DNA of 28,727 nucleotides, taken from contig DHFP01000145.1 in the NCBI GenBank assembly GCA_002402315.1, positions 1 to 28,727 on the forward strand, given 5' to 3'. Made by a program: the position numbers and the translations under genes. Origin of the DNA: Clostridiales bacterium UBA4821. GTDB lineage: Bacteria; Bacillota; Clostridia; Acetivibrionales; UBA4821. Every line of letters starts with the position of its first letter. Within the stretch, counting starts at the first letter, position 1. Below the pieces are notes generated by a model. It saw nothing but the letters and a program-made list of their open reading frames with translations, did no database searches and was not told the DNA's origin. Of the stretch, positions 1-9,800 are shown piece by piece.

Positions 1-1392
1 CTAAAATTTTAAAATTGCCTTCATCAAATACAAAAATCTTTCGGATTGCCCAGCACATTCACATCTCTCAATGCTGAAATATTCTCCAAATACTTTCTCA
101 AAGTCTTCCTTTGTATACTCAACAAAGATGTCCTCTCTCGCAGCCAGCAGTTTCTGTACTTGTGAATCACTTTTAGGAACAAATTCAATAATAAGATTTT
201 CACAAATGCTATTGAAAAATCCGGCTATTCTGTAAAACGGTAAATTATTTGATATTACCAGATGATGGATCAACGCAAGCGCAAATACTGTATCCGGATG
301 CTTTCTTTCCTTTAAGGACATTCTTTCCTGATTATCCCACCCTATAGAAGGACTTGGATTTGTTAAATCAATAAGCATCGGCAAAATGTTTTGCTCTGAC
401 TTTTCTTTAGTGTGTAAATAATTCTTTTCAACAGCAGCCGGGTCGATATCAAACGCTATTGTCTTTATCCCTTTTTCGGAAGCGATACGGCTGAACACCC
501 CAGTATTTGCTCCCAGGTCCCATACTGTTTTTGAATCTATTTTTGTCAGGAATTCTTCTACCAGCTTTTTCTTATCATAAAATGACTCTTCCGAATAGTT
601 GGTAATACTGTAATAATCTCCCCACTCTGTTCCCTTGGGTTTCCATCTTATATTCCTAACTGCATTTTCCAAACTGTCAATCATTGCTGTTAAACCAAAC
701 CGGCTCATCTTGATATTTTTTACATTTACTTTTCTGTCCGAAAAACTCTTCTGGCTTCCAGCATGAAGATGGATGTGCATTAATGTTGAAAACTTAAACC
801 TTGTACGCCAAGGTAAAAGCGAACTCGCAAGGTCCAAGGGAATCCCGTCGATATATACCTTCAATAATTGACTTAATCTTATATCCTTATAGCTCATCAA
901 TGCCAGCGGGGCAAGAAAATGCTGGCAGAACTGCCTGTAGGCTATCCACGGCTTGCCTTCCTCGTATTTCTCAAATGAAAGGGTGTCTATCAGAATAGGC
1001 CTGCCATCCATGAACTGTATATTGTATGCGCTGCTGTCCTTTAATGACATTCCATATTCCAAAGCGATTTTTTGAATATTTATTGTAGTTAATGCTGCAT
1101 CCTTTAGCTGGCTGAAGCTCCACTCATAAGGATATGTTATAAAGTCCAGCATTTCAGGTTTTATTATCTTGTAAGCAGAAGAAATTCCTGCTTTTTCCGA
1201 ACTCACTTCAGTATGTGGAATCAACAGATTTTCTTCAGTCAGTCTTTTATATAGTCCCGAGCTTATCAAGCAATCATAATTTTCCTTGTACTCTGCATTT
1301 ATCTGCCTGAAAATATTTCCTTCCTCCCAGAAAAGAAAACCGCCCGGGTCACGGAAGGAACTCTCCTCAGCTCCTGATTTCAATGTATTCAT
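1..1392 (-). CDS. Two-part protein: kinase-like N half and class I SAM methyltransferase C half
   Basis: A complete 463-residue protein whose TAG stop is at bases 1-3. The C half is a class I SAM-dependent methyltransferase: motif I VWDLGANTG is at about 290-298, followed by the acidic AFDIDP strand near 313-318. The N half carries LKDSSAYNIQF (D119, N124) followed by PILIDTLSF (D136). The D-x4-N then D spacing resembles the catalytic loop and metal-binding Asp of aminoglycoside-phosphotransferase/protein-kinase folds; this fold assignment is my inference. The ATG overlaps the stop of the upstream small gene as ATGA, implying translational coupling. It is the last gene seen in the minus-strand glycan operon, so it probably modifies a glycan or its lipid carrier. 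The methyltransferase part is secure; the substrate is unknown. Confidence 0.8.
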   Translation of the reverse strand: MNTLKSGAEESSFRDPGGFLFWEEGNIFRQINAEYKENYDCLISSGLYKRLTEENLLIPHTEVSSEKAGISSAYKIIKPEMLDFITYPYEWSFSQLKDAALTTINIQKIALEYGMSLKDSSAYNIQFMDGRPILIDTLSFEKYEEGKPWIAYRQFCQHFLAPLALMSYKDIRLSQLLKVYIDGIPLDLASSLLPWRTRFKFSTLMHIHLHAGSQKSFSDRKVNVKNIKMSRFGLTAMIDSLENAVRNIRWKPKGTEWGDYYSITNYSEESFYDKKKLVEEFLTKIDSKTVWDLGANTGVFSRIASEKGIKTIAFDIDPAAVEKNYLHTKEKSEQNILPMLIDLTNPSPSIGWDNQERMSLKERKHPDTVFALALIHHLVISNNLPFYRIAGFFNSICENLIIEFVPKSDSQVQKLLAAREDIFVEYTKEDFEKVFGEYFSIERCECAGQSERFLYLMKAILKF

Positions 1393-1604
1393 CCTTTCTT
1401 ATTTTCCTTCCTCGAAAAAAATCCCACAATTCTCACCCAATACATTTTAATTGCTGCTCCTACAGCAACAATACCCCCGATAAGAATTTGAACAATTAAA
1501 CTTCCTGTCCCAGGGTCAAGATATGCATAAACGGGTTTCAAAATTGTAACAAATGTTAATAAAAACAAACATATTATTGATAAAAGTTTTTTTAAGTCCT
1601 TCAT
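1389..1604 (-). CDS. Small membrane protein with YLDPGTGS motif
   Basis: A 71-residue protein: one hydrophobic segment at about 7-27 ending in a possible signal-peptidase site (VYA), then YLDPGTGSLIVQ, a second hydrophobic stretch (about 38-52), and a basic tail (KENKKG). AAGGAG stands 8 bases before the ATG. The YLDPGTGS motif marks a recurring family of short unannotated proteins that I recall beside methyltransferase and sulfatase-like genes in surface-glycan loci; that neighbourhood holds here. Its stop overlaps the next start (ATGA), so the two products are probably made together. The function is unknown; a scaffold or membrane partner for the adjacent modifying enzymes is a guess. Confidence 0.75.
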   Translation of the reverse strand: MKDLKKLLSIICLFLLTFVTILKPVYAYLDPGTGSLIVQILIGGIVAVGAAIKMYWVRIVGFFSRKENKKG

Positions 1605-1680
1605 TTTCTATCTCCTTCTATAATAATTTCCTTATCAGTATATGTTAACCTGTGGTCTTTGCCACTCTTTCAACCTTACT

Positions 1681-1776
1681 CCCTCTCTAGCTCTCCCTCA
1701 CATCAAGGGAGAGAAAAAGTATTCCTTCGAAGCCATTCTTTTCCTTCCCCTTGATGTGAGGGGAAGATAGAAGGGG
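1681..1776. repeat. REP/MITE-like element of two inverted hairpin units
   Basis: Two hairpins lie 30 bases apart: CTCTCCCT/AGGGAGAG (1691-1698 with 1706-1713, loop CACATCA) and CTTCCCCT/AGGGGAAG (1744-1751 with 1759-1766, loop TGATGTG). The loops are exact reverse complements, and the flanks (1681-1690; 1767-1776) also match in inverted orientation, so the whole is one larger inverted repeat. It sits in the largest gap of this half-operon, between a stop at 1780 and the start at 1604, and could act as an mRNA stabiliser or attenuator. Neither strand shows a clean T-run after it. Confidence 0.7.
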
Positions 1777-1779
1777 AGC

Positions 1780-2313
1780 TTAATATGGAGTCTGAAAAAA
1801 AGCATCTCCACTTTTTGTAAAATAGTGATTGCTGTATGAGAAATAAGTCTCACCATTGTTTTTTAAGCAAAAACCCAAACAATATACTCCATCTTTAATA
1901 ACATCCTTTGATAGTATGGAATTAAATCCAGCATTTTGCAGATTCATATCGTACACTTTGAAAGCCACCGGCAGATCTATCCTATATTCTGATACAGTAT
2001 CAAAAATGTACTTATTTGATTCTGATTTAAGTACTAGAAAGATTTTTTGGTTTTTAGCATTTACTCTTTCAACAAAAGCCCATCCATCAAATCTGACAAC
2101 ATCTTTCCATCCTATTTTGGTTTGGTTTACTTCACCAAGGGCGAATAGTATGTTTGAATAACTTTCGGGTAAATCGAAGTTATACAACTTTGCTTCACCT
2201 TTCACAGTTATTATTTGATTAAAAATATAGTCGGCCGAAAATAAGTAACAAATAAAAACTATTATAATAACTGAATGTATAATAAATTTTTGGAAATTCC
2301 GCAGCTTTGCCAT
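1780..2313 (-). CDS. Membrane-anchored small protein with extracytoplasmic beta-type domain
   Basis: A 177-residue protein with a positively charged start, one membrane helix (about 10-30) and an outside domain of about 140 residues. The domain shows the pattern GWAFV (near 77), later YRIDLPVAF, GF and GVYCLGFCL, which resembles small beta-sandwich domains appended to surface-polysaccharide enzymes; I do not recognise a named family with certainty. GGAGG lies 5 bases before the ATG, and the ATG directly abuts the stop of the sulfatase-like gene, so the two are translationally coupled. A partner or substrate-binding accessory of that enzyme is the simplest reading, but it is inference. Confidence 0.7.
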   Translation of the reverse strand: MAKLRNFQKFIIHSVIIIVFICYLFSADYIFNQIITVKGEAKLYNFDLPESYSNILFALGEVNQTKIGWKDVVRFDGWAFVERVNAKNQKIFLVLKSESNKYIFDTVSEYRIDLPVAFKVYDMNLQNAGFNSILSKDVIKDGVYCLGFCLKNNGETYFSYSNHYFTKSGDAFFQTPY

Positions 2314-3762
2314 TTAGTCCTCCAACAATTCAAATTTGTCTTTAAAATAAGTATTGAAAATAATTCTGAATGTATTAATGGGTGAAACATTTTCCTTTAG
2401 AATGTTCTTATTAACGTTCGGCAAATAATAAGCGTTAAATATCTTTAACTTTTCTTCTGTTGGAATATCAATGTTTTCAGATGGATTTGGACTGCTGTTG
2501 CCTCTTGGACCATGATCGGATTGGAGAATAATAACCGGAGGTGTTTTTGAATTTTTTAGTATTTCATCAATTGTTTTTTCCATTTCTTTAGTTATGTATA
2601 TATATTGCTCCAAATAATATTTTTTATCTCTCCAATTGCTGTTGTTAACCGGATCAACCTCTTTACCTTTTATATCAAAAACAAAGGGTGTATGCGGGCA
2701 CAGCAAATGAACATATACAAATTTAGGATCTGGAACCTCAGTTGGGATTTCCTTTAGTTTGCTTAAAGTATAAAGTGTTGCGTTGCGGCTCATATTATAA
2801 GTATAGCTTAATTTAAATAAATAGTTGAAAGCTCTTAGCATTGTATTGTTTATTAAAATCATAGAAAAATCATCTGCTGATTTTACTTCTGCTCCGGCTT
2901 CCTTAAAGTCGAATTGATAATCTGATGTAAATTTACCTTTACCGGGATTCAGAGCATACAAGTTGTCAAAAGCAACAATTTCATATCCCATTCCCATAAG
3001 ATACTCTGACACTTGGTTATTATTCAGCTTTTGAAAGCAAGTTACCATGTCAAGCTTTGAATCGACATATTCCATATTCAGATAGCTGGGAATTGCTTTT
3101 GTGGTTTCATAATATTTAACCGTGCTTTTTTCAGCAACATAAAATCCTTTTTGTTTTAATGAGTCCGCAAACCAACTATTATCATAACCCCATATATTTT
3201 TAATGGTATCCAGGCTGGCATATTCATCCATAATTATGAAGTAAATATCCGGATAATTATCTGCATTATTTAAATTGGTTTTGACATTATCACTTGTATA
3301 AGTTTGCTTTTGTAAATTCATTTTTTTGACTTCAAAAGACACAATATTAATTAAATTAATAATAATTAAGACTATTCCCATAAGATTCAAAGTACGTGAT
3401 AGTATCTCTAATGCAGAATTTTTCTTCGAAAGATGAATAAAATATATTATATAACCCAGCAGAAGCACAAACACAGGTAACAAATGCCTATGTTTAACAG
3501 CTATTACTCCGGATACCCGAAGTAAATCAAATGTATATCCATAACCAAAAAATACCAAAAGAAATACTGTCGTTATAAGTCCTGCTTTGATTCTATCTTT
3601 TATTAACAAACCCATTATTCCCCAAATAACTAATGTTGAAAGTAAAGATATTATTATCGGCAAGTATATTTGGTTTATTAATAACTCTTGCGCATTATAA
3701 GAATAGAGAAAAATAATAGGATACACTGCAAATAAAAAAGGATGAAGGATAATTTTTTTCAT
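2314..3762 (-). CDS. Membrane-bound sulfatase/phosphoglycerol-transferase-like protein
   Basis: A 482-residue protein with about five N-terminal membrane helices (within 1-145) and an extracellular alkaline-phosphatase-superfamily domain. Metal-site-like residues are visible: DIYFIIMDEY (D179) near the domain start, CPHTP (H357) and LQSDHGPRG (D416, H417). The layout is that of LTA-synthase/OpgB/DUF229-type enzymes, which transfer or remove phospho- or sulfo-groups on surface glycans. The nucleophile is probably a Thr/Ser in the KYYETTKAIPS stretch (about 216-226). A GGGAG site precedes the start. It is flanked by a methyltransferase gene and a membrane-anchored accessory gene. Whether it acts as a transferase (for example of phosphoglycerol) or a hydrolase cannot be told. 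Confidence 0.78.
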   Translation of the reverse strand: MKKIILHPFLFAVYPIIFLYSYNAQELLINQIYLPIIISLLSTLVIWGIMGLLIKDRIKAGLITTVFLLVFFGYGYTFDLLRVSGVIAVKHRHLLPVFVLLLGYIIYFIHLSKKNSALEILSRTLNLMGIVLIIINLINIVSFEVKKMNLQKQTYTSDNVKTNLNNADNYPDIYFIIMDEYASLDTIKNIWGYDNSWFADSLKQKGFYVAEKSTVKYYETTKAIPSYLNMEYVDSKLDMVTCFQKLNNNQVSEYLMGMGYEIVAFDNLYALNPGKGKFTSDYQFDFKEAGAEVKSADDFSMILINNTMLRAFNYLFKLSYTYNMSRNATLYTLSKLKEIPTEVPDPKFVYVHLLCPHTPFVFDIKGKEVDPVNNSNWRDKKYYLEQYIYITKEMEKTIDEILKNSKTPPVIILQSDHGPRGNSSPNPSENIDIPTEEKLKIFNAYYLPNVNKNILKENVSPINTFRIIFNTYFKDKFELLED

Positions 3763-3765
3763 AAT

Positions 3766-4611
3766 TTAAGTAACTCCCAAACTATCATTTTTTATCAGCA
3801 CCGCACATGTCTGCGTTGGTTCAAAGAATAAATAATCAATAAACTTGTGCATTTTGAAATTTCCATTAAATCTTTCAAAATATTGTTTAGGTATGCAGCT
3901 TTCACCAAAGAAATCGGAACTTAATAACCCTCCGCCGCCAGTAGATTGATGAACAAACATACCCGAATTATAATTCTTTATACATTGATGGTAGTCATTA
4001 AAGCAGAATGGTAATGTTTTTTTATACTCCTGACTTTGAACATCTTCTTTTCTTAATTGATTGCAATAATCAATAAATATTTTCGACCTTGTTGTAATAA
4101 CAAGCAATCCCCCAGGTTTTAATACTCTATTAAATTCGGCAAACCAATTATTTGTATACTCTTCATTCAAATGCGAAAATACAGAATATGCCGTTACAAT
4201 GTTAAAAGTATCATCTTCAATTTCTTTTATTGGCGGCTCCGGGTTAACTTGAATAAAATTAATTCGCGGCATAATCTGTTTGCACAATGTAATCATTTCC
4301 GGCAGGGGATCTACGCCAAACAAATTTTCTTCCTTAATATCTTTTATCCAAAAACGTATTATTCGTCCCCAACCCGAACCAAAATCAAGTAGTTTTGTTT
4401 GAGGATTAATAGGAATATTTAATTCTTTTAATATATCTTTTATTAAAATATAAAAGCCATATGCCGCTTCTAAAGTATCTTTTCCGCTTGCTCCCGTAAA
4501 ATTTAACTGTATTTGTTCGGATGGCATTTTGGGAATTTCTATCTCAGGTAATTGTATTTCTCCGGATAAAGCCTGGAACCATTTTTCATCTGTTAAATCC
4601 GAAATGTTCAT
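3766..4611 (-). CDS. Class I SAM-dependent methyltransferase
   Basis: A 281-residue soluble enzyme. Motif I is LLDFGSGWGRI (about 89-99), followed by LFGVDPLPEMI (motif II acidic loop), VTAYSVFSHL (motif IV) and LKPGGLLVITTRS (post-motif strand), which is a full Methyltransf_11/25-type Rossmann fold. The start follows GAGGAG and lies one base after the stop of the acyltransferase gene, so coupling is likely. In this operon it probably methylates a sugar, either as a precursor or at the chain end. No substrate can be assigned from the sequence. Confidence 0.85.
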   Translation of the reverse strand: MNISDLTDEKWFQALSGEIQLPEIEIPKMPSEQIQLNFTGASGKDTLEAAYGFYILIKDILKELNIPINPQTKLLDFGSGWGRIIRFWIKDIKEENLFGVDPLPEMITLCKQIMPRINFIQVNPEPPIKEIEDDTFNIVTAYSVFSHLNEEYTNNWFAEFNRVLKPGGLLVITTRSKIFIDYCNQLRKEDVQSQEYKKTLPFCFNDYHQCIKNYNSGMFVHQSTGGGGLLSSDFFGESCIPKQYFERFNGNFKMHKFIDYLFFEPTQTCAVLIKNDSLGVT

Positions 4612-4612
4612 G

Positions 4613-5713
4613 CTAAACTCTCCTCGTATACTTTATTATTCTATCACCTAATTTTATCCCCGGCTGTTCAATGCAGCAGTAAGATATCGACGAAAGCAGG
4701 CTGACAATAAATACTGATACCATTCCACTAATCACATACCCTAATACCGTATTACTTACTGAATGTCTTATAAAACTGTAAACTCCGATTTTGTTTAAAG
4801 CTACAATGGTAATTGGCTGCAGCAGATATAAACTATAGCTGATTCTGCCCAGAAAACGGGTTAACCTGTTATTAAAAAGCTTCGAATATCCTATTATTGC
4901 CCAGAACAGCAGGATAATGAAAAATATGGACTGAAGCAGCTCATACGGCACAAATTTCTCAAAAACCGGAAACAATGAAACAGCAATACAAATGCATACT
5001 ATTTCTATTTTTTTTATCCACCTGAAATTAAGTTTTATATATTCGGCCAAGAAAATCAGCCTGAAGGCTATCGCACCTGACAAAAAGAACATGATATGTT
5101 TCAATATGTTTATATAATTTATACTTGGAGATATAGCAGTCAAGCTGTTGGTCAGATTCGGATAATTAATCGATATTATAGAGAAAATAACAAATGTAAT
5201 AACCAAAGCCCATACCGACCTTGTTACAATAACAAAAAGAGGGAATATAAAATAGAATATCCATTCGATTCCTACAGACCAGCCTGCCCATACTATACTT
5301 TCCTGCTGTGCAGGAACAAAAGAAAAAGTAAATGTCAAATTTGCCAGAATATTTGACAAATCATATTTAACCCCGTACGTTGTATATAAAAATATTAAAT
5401 ATATTATTAACATACAATAAAATAATGGGGCTAATCTGAAAAATCTTCTTATGTAAAACTTCTTTATAATAAATTCATCAAAAATTTTCTTCTCGTATCC
5501 ATACAATAAAGAAAAAGCACTTAACGCATAGAAAAGAGGAACTGCCATACCAAAATAACTGACTACTTCATCGATGAATTTGCTGCTGTTTTGAAATCCT
5601 GCAAGCGCCCATACATGAAAAAATACCACTGCAGAAGCTGCAAAACCTCTTAAAATTTCAATACCATCCAAACGTTTGGTATCTCGCACCAGATTATTTT
5701 TTCCGTTATCCAT
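4613..5713 (-). CDS. Acyltransferase family 3 (OafA-like) membrane O-acyltransferase
   Basis: A 366-residue polytopic membrane protein with about ten hydrophobic helices. The N-terminal signature RLDGIEILRGFAASAVVFFH holds the arginine pair and the conserved His (about 38) of the acyltransferase-3 family. GWSVGIEWIFYFIFPL is the other conserved family block. Such enzymes move acetyl or other acyl groups across the membrane onto surface sugars. The length is normal for the membrane domain alone, with no SGNH extension. GAGGG precedes the ATG. O-acetylation of the polysaccharide made by this locus is the likely role. Confidence 0.88.
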   Translation of the reverse strand: MDNGKNNLVRDTKRLDGIEILRGFAASAVVFFHVWALAGFQNSSKFIDEVVSYFGMAVPLFYALSAFSLLYGYEKKIFDEFIIKKFYIRRFFRLAPLFYCMLIIYLIFLYTTYGVKYDLSNILANLTFTFSFVPAQQESIVWAGWSVGIEWIFYFIFPLFVIVTRSVWALVITFVIFSIISINYPNLTNSLTAISPSINYINILKHIMFFLSGAIAFRLIFLAEYIKLNFRWIKKIEIVCICIAVSLFPVFEKFVPYELLQSIFFIILLFWAIIGYSKLFNNRLTRFLGRISYSLYLLQPITIVALNKIGVYSFIRHSVSNTVLGYVISGMVSVFIVSLLSSISYCCIEQPGIKLGDRIIKYTRRV

Positions 5714-5765
5714 TTCTATCCCTCAATAAGTATTAATACTACCATTTTAAAAATGATAACCATGG

Positions 5766-5857
5766 TAAGGAAAATAATTTCTGGAGGATAGTTTCTCCTG
5801 ACCCATTAGGTATTTCCCGATGCTATTGAAACTATCCGGAAGACATTATTTTCCTTA
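5766..5857. repeat. 92-bp TA-ended inverted-repeat element (MITE-like)
   Basis: The arms 5766-5795 and 5828-5857 are collinear 30-mers that pair at 26 of 30 positions, with a 32-base loop. The element begins and ends with TA, followed inward by AGGAAAATAAT and its complement, as in small mariner/IS630-derived MITEs with TA target sites. It fills most of the 162-base gap between the GalE-like gene and the acyltransferase gene. No ORF is inside. It could also act as a structured operon spacer, since there is no T-run on either side. Confidence 0.65.
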
Positions 5858-5875
5858 ACAACATAGTAGTAATGA

Positions 5876-6787
5876 TCAAACTTCATTTTTTAACCGGTCC
5901 CATGTCATTTTAATACCTGTATCCAAACCGGTTTTAGGCTTCCAGCCCAACTGTTCATAAGCTTTTGAGACATCAAGTATATTAACGGGAATATCAACTT
6001 TTCTTCCTTTCCTATACTCAACATCGACATCTGCGCCTGTTACATTCTTCATAATATGAATCAAATCATTTAAAGTTGTTCCTTTTCCACTTCCGATATT
6101 TAATATTTTTGCATCTACATCCTTAACAGCCATAGTACAAAATACATCAACAACATCATCTATATATATGAAATCTCTACATATACTTCCATCTCCCCAA
6201 ATTTCAATTGTTTTGCTCTTTAAGATGTTTGATAAAAAAACATCTATCACTCCCTGCTGTAATGCATTATGATAAGGACCATACGGATTTGATATCCTTA
6301 CAACCTGATAGTTCAGACCATACAAATCATTAAACATATACAGATATTTCTCAATCATAAGTTTGCTTATGCCATAAGAGCAAATCGGGTTTGTACCGTG
6401 TTCTTCCGGAATAGGTATAAATCGGGGGTACCCATACACTGTTCCTCCGGAAGAAGAAAAAATGATTTTCTTAACATTTGAGTTGCCGCACATTTCAAGA
6501 AATTTAACAGTACTGATAACATTGGATTCAATATCATAAACCGGATTATCATTTGATTTACCGGGAATGGTAGTACTTATTAAATGATATACAATATCAA
6601 TATTATCAAGTATATTCTTAAAACTTCGTATTTCCTGAAACTCACCATTAATATATTTGCAATCAGAAATATTTATATTTTTTCTAATATTTCTTGTAAA
6701 AATAGTTACATTATAACCCTTTTCCAATAACCTCAAGACAAGGTTATGCCCTATAAATCCCTGTCCCCCCAAAATAAGAACATTCAT
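5876..6787 (-). CDS. NAD-dependent nucleotide-sugar epimerase/dehydratase (GalE-like)
   Basis: A 303-residue extended SDR enzyme. GGQGFIG (7-13) is the dinucleotide-binding glycine motif, IIFSSSGGTVYG (about 108-119) supplies the catalytic Ser/Thr region, and SYGISK has the catalytic Tyr138 and Lys142. NPYGPYH and RDFIYIDDVV are typical of UDP-glucose 4-epimerase and related enzymes. It should interconvert or dehydrate a nucleotide-activated sugar in the cytoplasm to feed the neighbouring glycosyltransferases. It starts 23 bases after the large fusion gene; the ribosome site (TAGG) is weak. The exact substrate cannot be fixed, and other SDR sugar enzymes are possible. Confidence 0.85.
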   Translation of the reverse strand: MNVLILGGQGFIGHNLVLRLLEKGYNVTIFTRNIRKNINISDCKYINGEFQEIRSFKNILDNIDIVYHLISTTIPGKSNDNPVYDIESNVISTVKFLEMCGNSNVKKIIFSSSGGTVYGYPRFIPIPEEHGTNPICSYGISKLMIEKYLYMFNDLYGLNYQVVRISNPYGPYHNALQQGVIDVFLSNILKSKTIEIWGDGSICRDFIYIDDVVDVFCTMAVKDVDAKILNIGSGKGTTLNDLIHIMKNVTGADVDVEYRKGRKVDIPVNILDVSKAYEQLGWKPKTGLDTGIKMTWDRLKNEV

Positions 6788-6810
6788 ATTTCACTAACCT
6801 ATAAATAATT

Positions 6811-9800
6811 TTATTGATTTAAAAGATATTCCTTTAAGCTCTTCCTGTATTCATATATTTTCTCGTTGGTCCTTTTATCAATATCAAAATTTTTAATTAC
6901 ATAGTCTTGTATCTGTAAAACCTCATTATAATGTAATTGCTTATTTTCAGACTTTGTTACGCTGTTGTCATGTCTTCTATGATAATTCAGCGGTTTTGAA
7001 TTATAAAATATTTTGCCTTTCTGTAATATCCAAATATAAAAAAACCAATCTCCCGCAACTTTATATCCTGTTAAATCACTTAAAATCCCTGACACATCAT
7101 GCTTTTTAAACACCACCGCCGATACATTGGGTATTGTATTTTTAACAGCTAACGTATCGCTTATTTCTTTGACTCCATCTCTCAAATAGTTACACTTCCA
7201 CTTATCCCTATCAATGTCATCCGTATAGTTAAAATAGTTATCACAGATAATCCTGCCTTCCGGATCCATCTGTTTGGATTGACAATAACTCAAAACTACT
7301 TCATTTTCTTCAAATCCGGCCATTACTTCTTCTAAAAATTCATTTCCGCATAAATCATCTGCTTCAGCTATCCACACATAATCTCCTTTTGCCATAGATA
7401 TCCCTTTATTCCATTGTTTGAAAACAGATTTCGAGTTAACTTCGTTTACCTTAATTTTTATACTCATATTTTTCTTTTCAATATATTCATTAAATACTTC
7501 CATGCTGTTATCGGTTGAACAATCATCCAAAAATATTATTTCATATATTGGATAGGTCTGATTAAAGATGCAATCCAACCTTGCTTGCAAATGCTTTGCA
7601 TAGTTATAGTTGGGTATGACGATGCTTACTTTTTTGTATTCATGTCCAAACAATCCAAGTAACTTATAAATATAGTCATTAAAATCGAATTCCCTTTCAA
7701 TTAATTTCATAGAATTTTTACCCATTCGGATTACGGCAGCGGGGTTATTTATTAGTTCCAGAATCTTTTTGCTCATTTCATCAACATCAAGATACGTCAC
7801 CAAAACACCTGTTTCATTAGTGACTATATCCATGAAGCCGCCCGCATTTTGAAACGCAATTACCGGCAATCCTACATTCATAGCATCTAATACTACAGAA
7901 GGAAATGGGTCTTCCCTTGATGTCAACAGATAGATATCAGCTCCCGCATAGTATAAAGAAAGGTCTTGCTTTATATCAAGAAAAACAATATTGTCTTTTT
8001 TTAAGTTCTCAATATTTAAAGTCATATTATTCATTGCGTCCTCATCCCTCTTGCCAATCCAAACAAAAAATATGTTATTGGCGGTTCGGGAGACTTTTTG
8101 TGCAGCTTCAACAAAAATATCTATACCCTTCCTGTAATCGGCATAACCAATTCCTAATACTATTTTCGAGTCTTCCGGAAATGATAATTCCCGTCTTAAT
8201 TTGGCTCTGGCAATTCCCTTTTTGTCCTTATAGGTATTCTCTTTGAATAATCCCTGAGGAGCAATCACACATTTTTCATTATTCAAAGGAATAATTTCCT
8301 TAAAATGCTCTTTTACAAAATTGGAGGGAAATACAATTTTGTCGGCAAATTCAGCAATATACCCCGCCTTTTTTTCTGCTTTGTACTGCTTTATGAGCTT
8401 AGGTAATTCATGTATTAACGATATAACCTTTATATCCCTTGATTTTAAAACCTTCACAATATCGCCGCTGATAACCGTATTGCAAATTGCAGCATCTATA
8501 CCCTGGAGATATAACCTATCTATTAGATTTTCGATATCTCCTTTATTCGCATAGTCTTTCTCCAAATTAAAAACATCGGCATACTTTCTGAACTGAGATT
8601 CCAGCATACCTCCGGATTTAAGCAATACGAATATTTCATATTTAAATTTCTCCTTCAGAACCTTCACTATATTCAAAGACAGAAGCTGTGCACCGTGAAA
8701 ATGTGCATCATGTGAAACAAAAATTATTTTTTTATTGATTTTTTCTTTCTTTCTGCAGTTCAAAACCACCTCGGCAGCAGCTTGAAGATAGGCATACCCG
8801 TATTTTCTGTCAGGCTCAAGATGTGTGCCTTCTGCCCATTCGTTCCATGCATTTATAAATACAATTTTTTCTTCCTCAGAATTTACTTTCATAGTAAAGT
8901 TTGCTGCATCAGAAAGCCATTCCTTATATAGCTCCGGGCTTGAGCCATAAAAAATATGCGGGCAGTTAGGTTTTCTTGCTGTGTTATCCCAACTCGGCGA
9001 TACAGTCTTAAATAACTTATACGGGGTGGTTTTTAGATAAGTCTTGGATTTTACAAAATCTGAATAGTCGTATACCTTACCGCAAAATTCCCTGTTGATA
9101 AATTTGATTTTACCAGTTATATCTGCACATCTCATGGTATGCGGCGGAAATTCTACAGCTGCATCAAATCCGTAATTTTGGGGGTCTTCAAAACCGAACC
9201 CCTGTACCGCAGCAAGATATATGTCTCCTATCCCTGTGTTTTTACAATACTCCCTCCAGCAGGCTGACGCCGCTCCGGCATCCGGCAGCAATTCTACCCT
9301 GTATACCAATAATAAAGGCTTGCCATTTATTCTTATATATCTTGAATCTTTCAGAATATTTTCTATATCTTTTATAAATTCTAAATAATCCTTAGAAGAA
9401 TGGGATTGTGAAATCAGAATTTCACTATCCAACCCATCCCATTTTCTGGTCCAATTTTCATTTGCCCAGCATATACAAAAGGGAAAGTCCAATTCAGAAT
9501 GCTCCAGATACTGTGTCAGGGGTGTATCTAATAACTTTTTGCCTCCAAACCAATAATGGTAAAAACAAAAACCATAGATACCATACTTTTTTGCAAGTTC
9601 TATTTGTCTTTTTTGGACTTCAACCAGCCTTAAATCATAAAAACCCAATTCGCCGGGCAGATGCGGCTGATAATGTCCATAGAACTGAGGTACAGCTTTA
9701 CTAACATTGGTCCATTCTGTAAAGCCCTTGCCCCACCATTTATCATTCTCAGGTATTGGGTGAAACTGCGGTAAGTAAAAAGCAATTAGTTTTAAATCAT

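Noticed and set aside
6367..6552. 61-codon minus-strand ORF within the epimerase gene
   Set aside because: It is out of frame inside a clear SDR enzyme gene.
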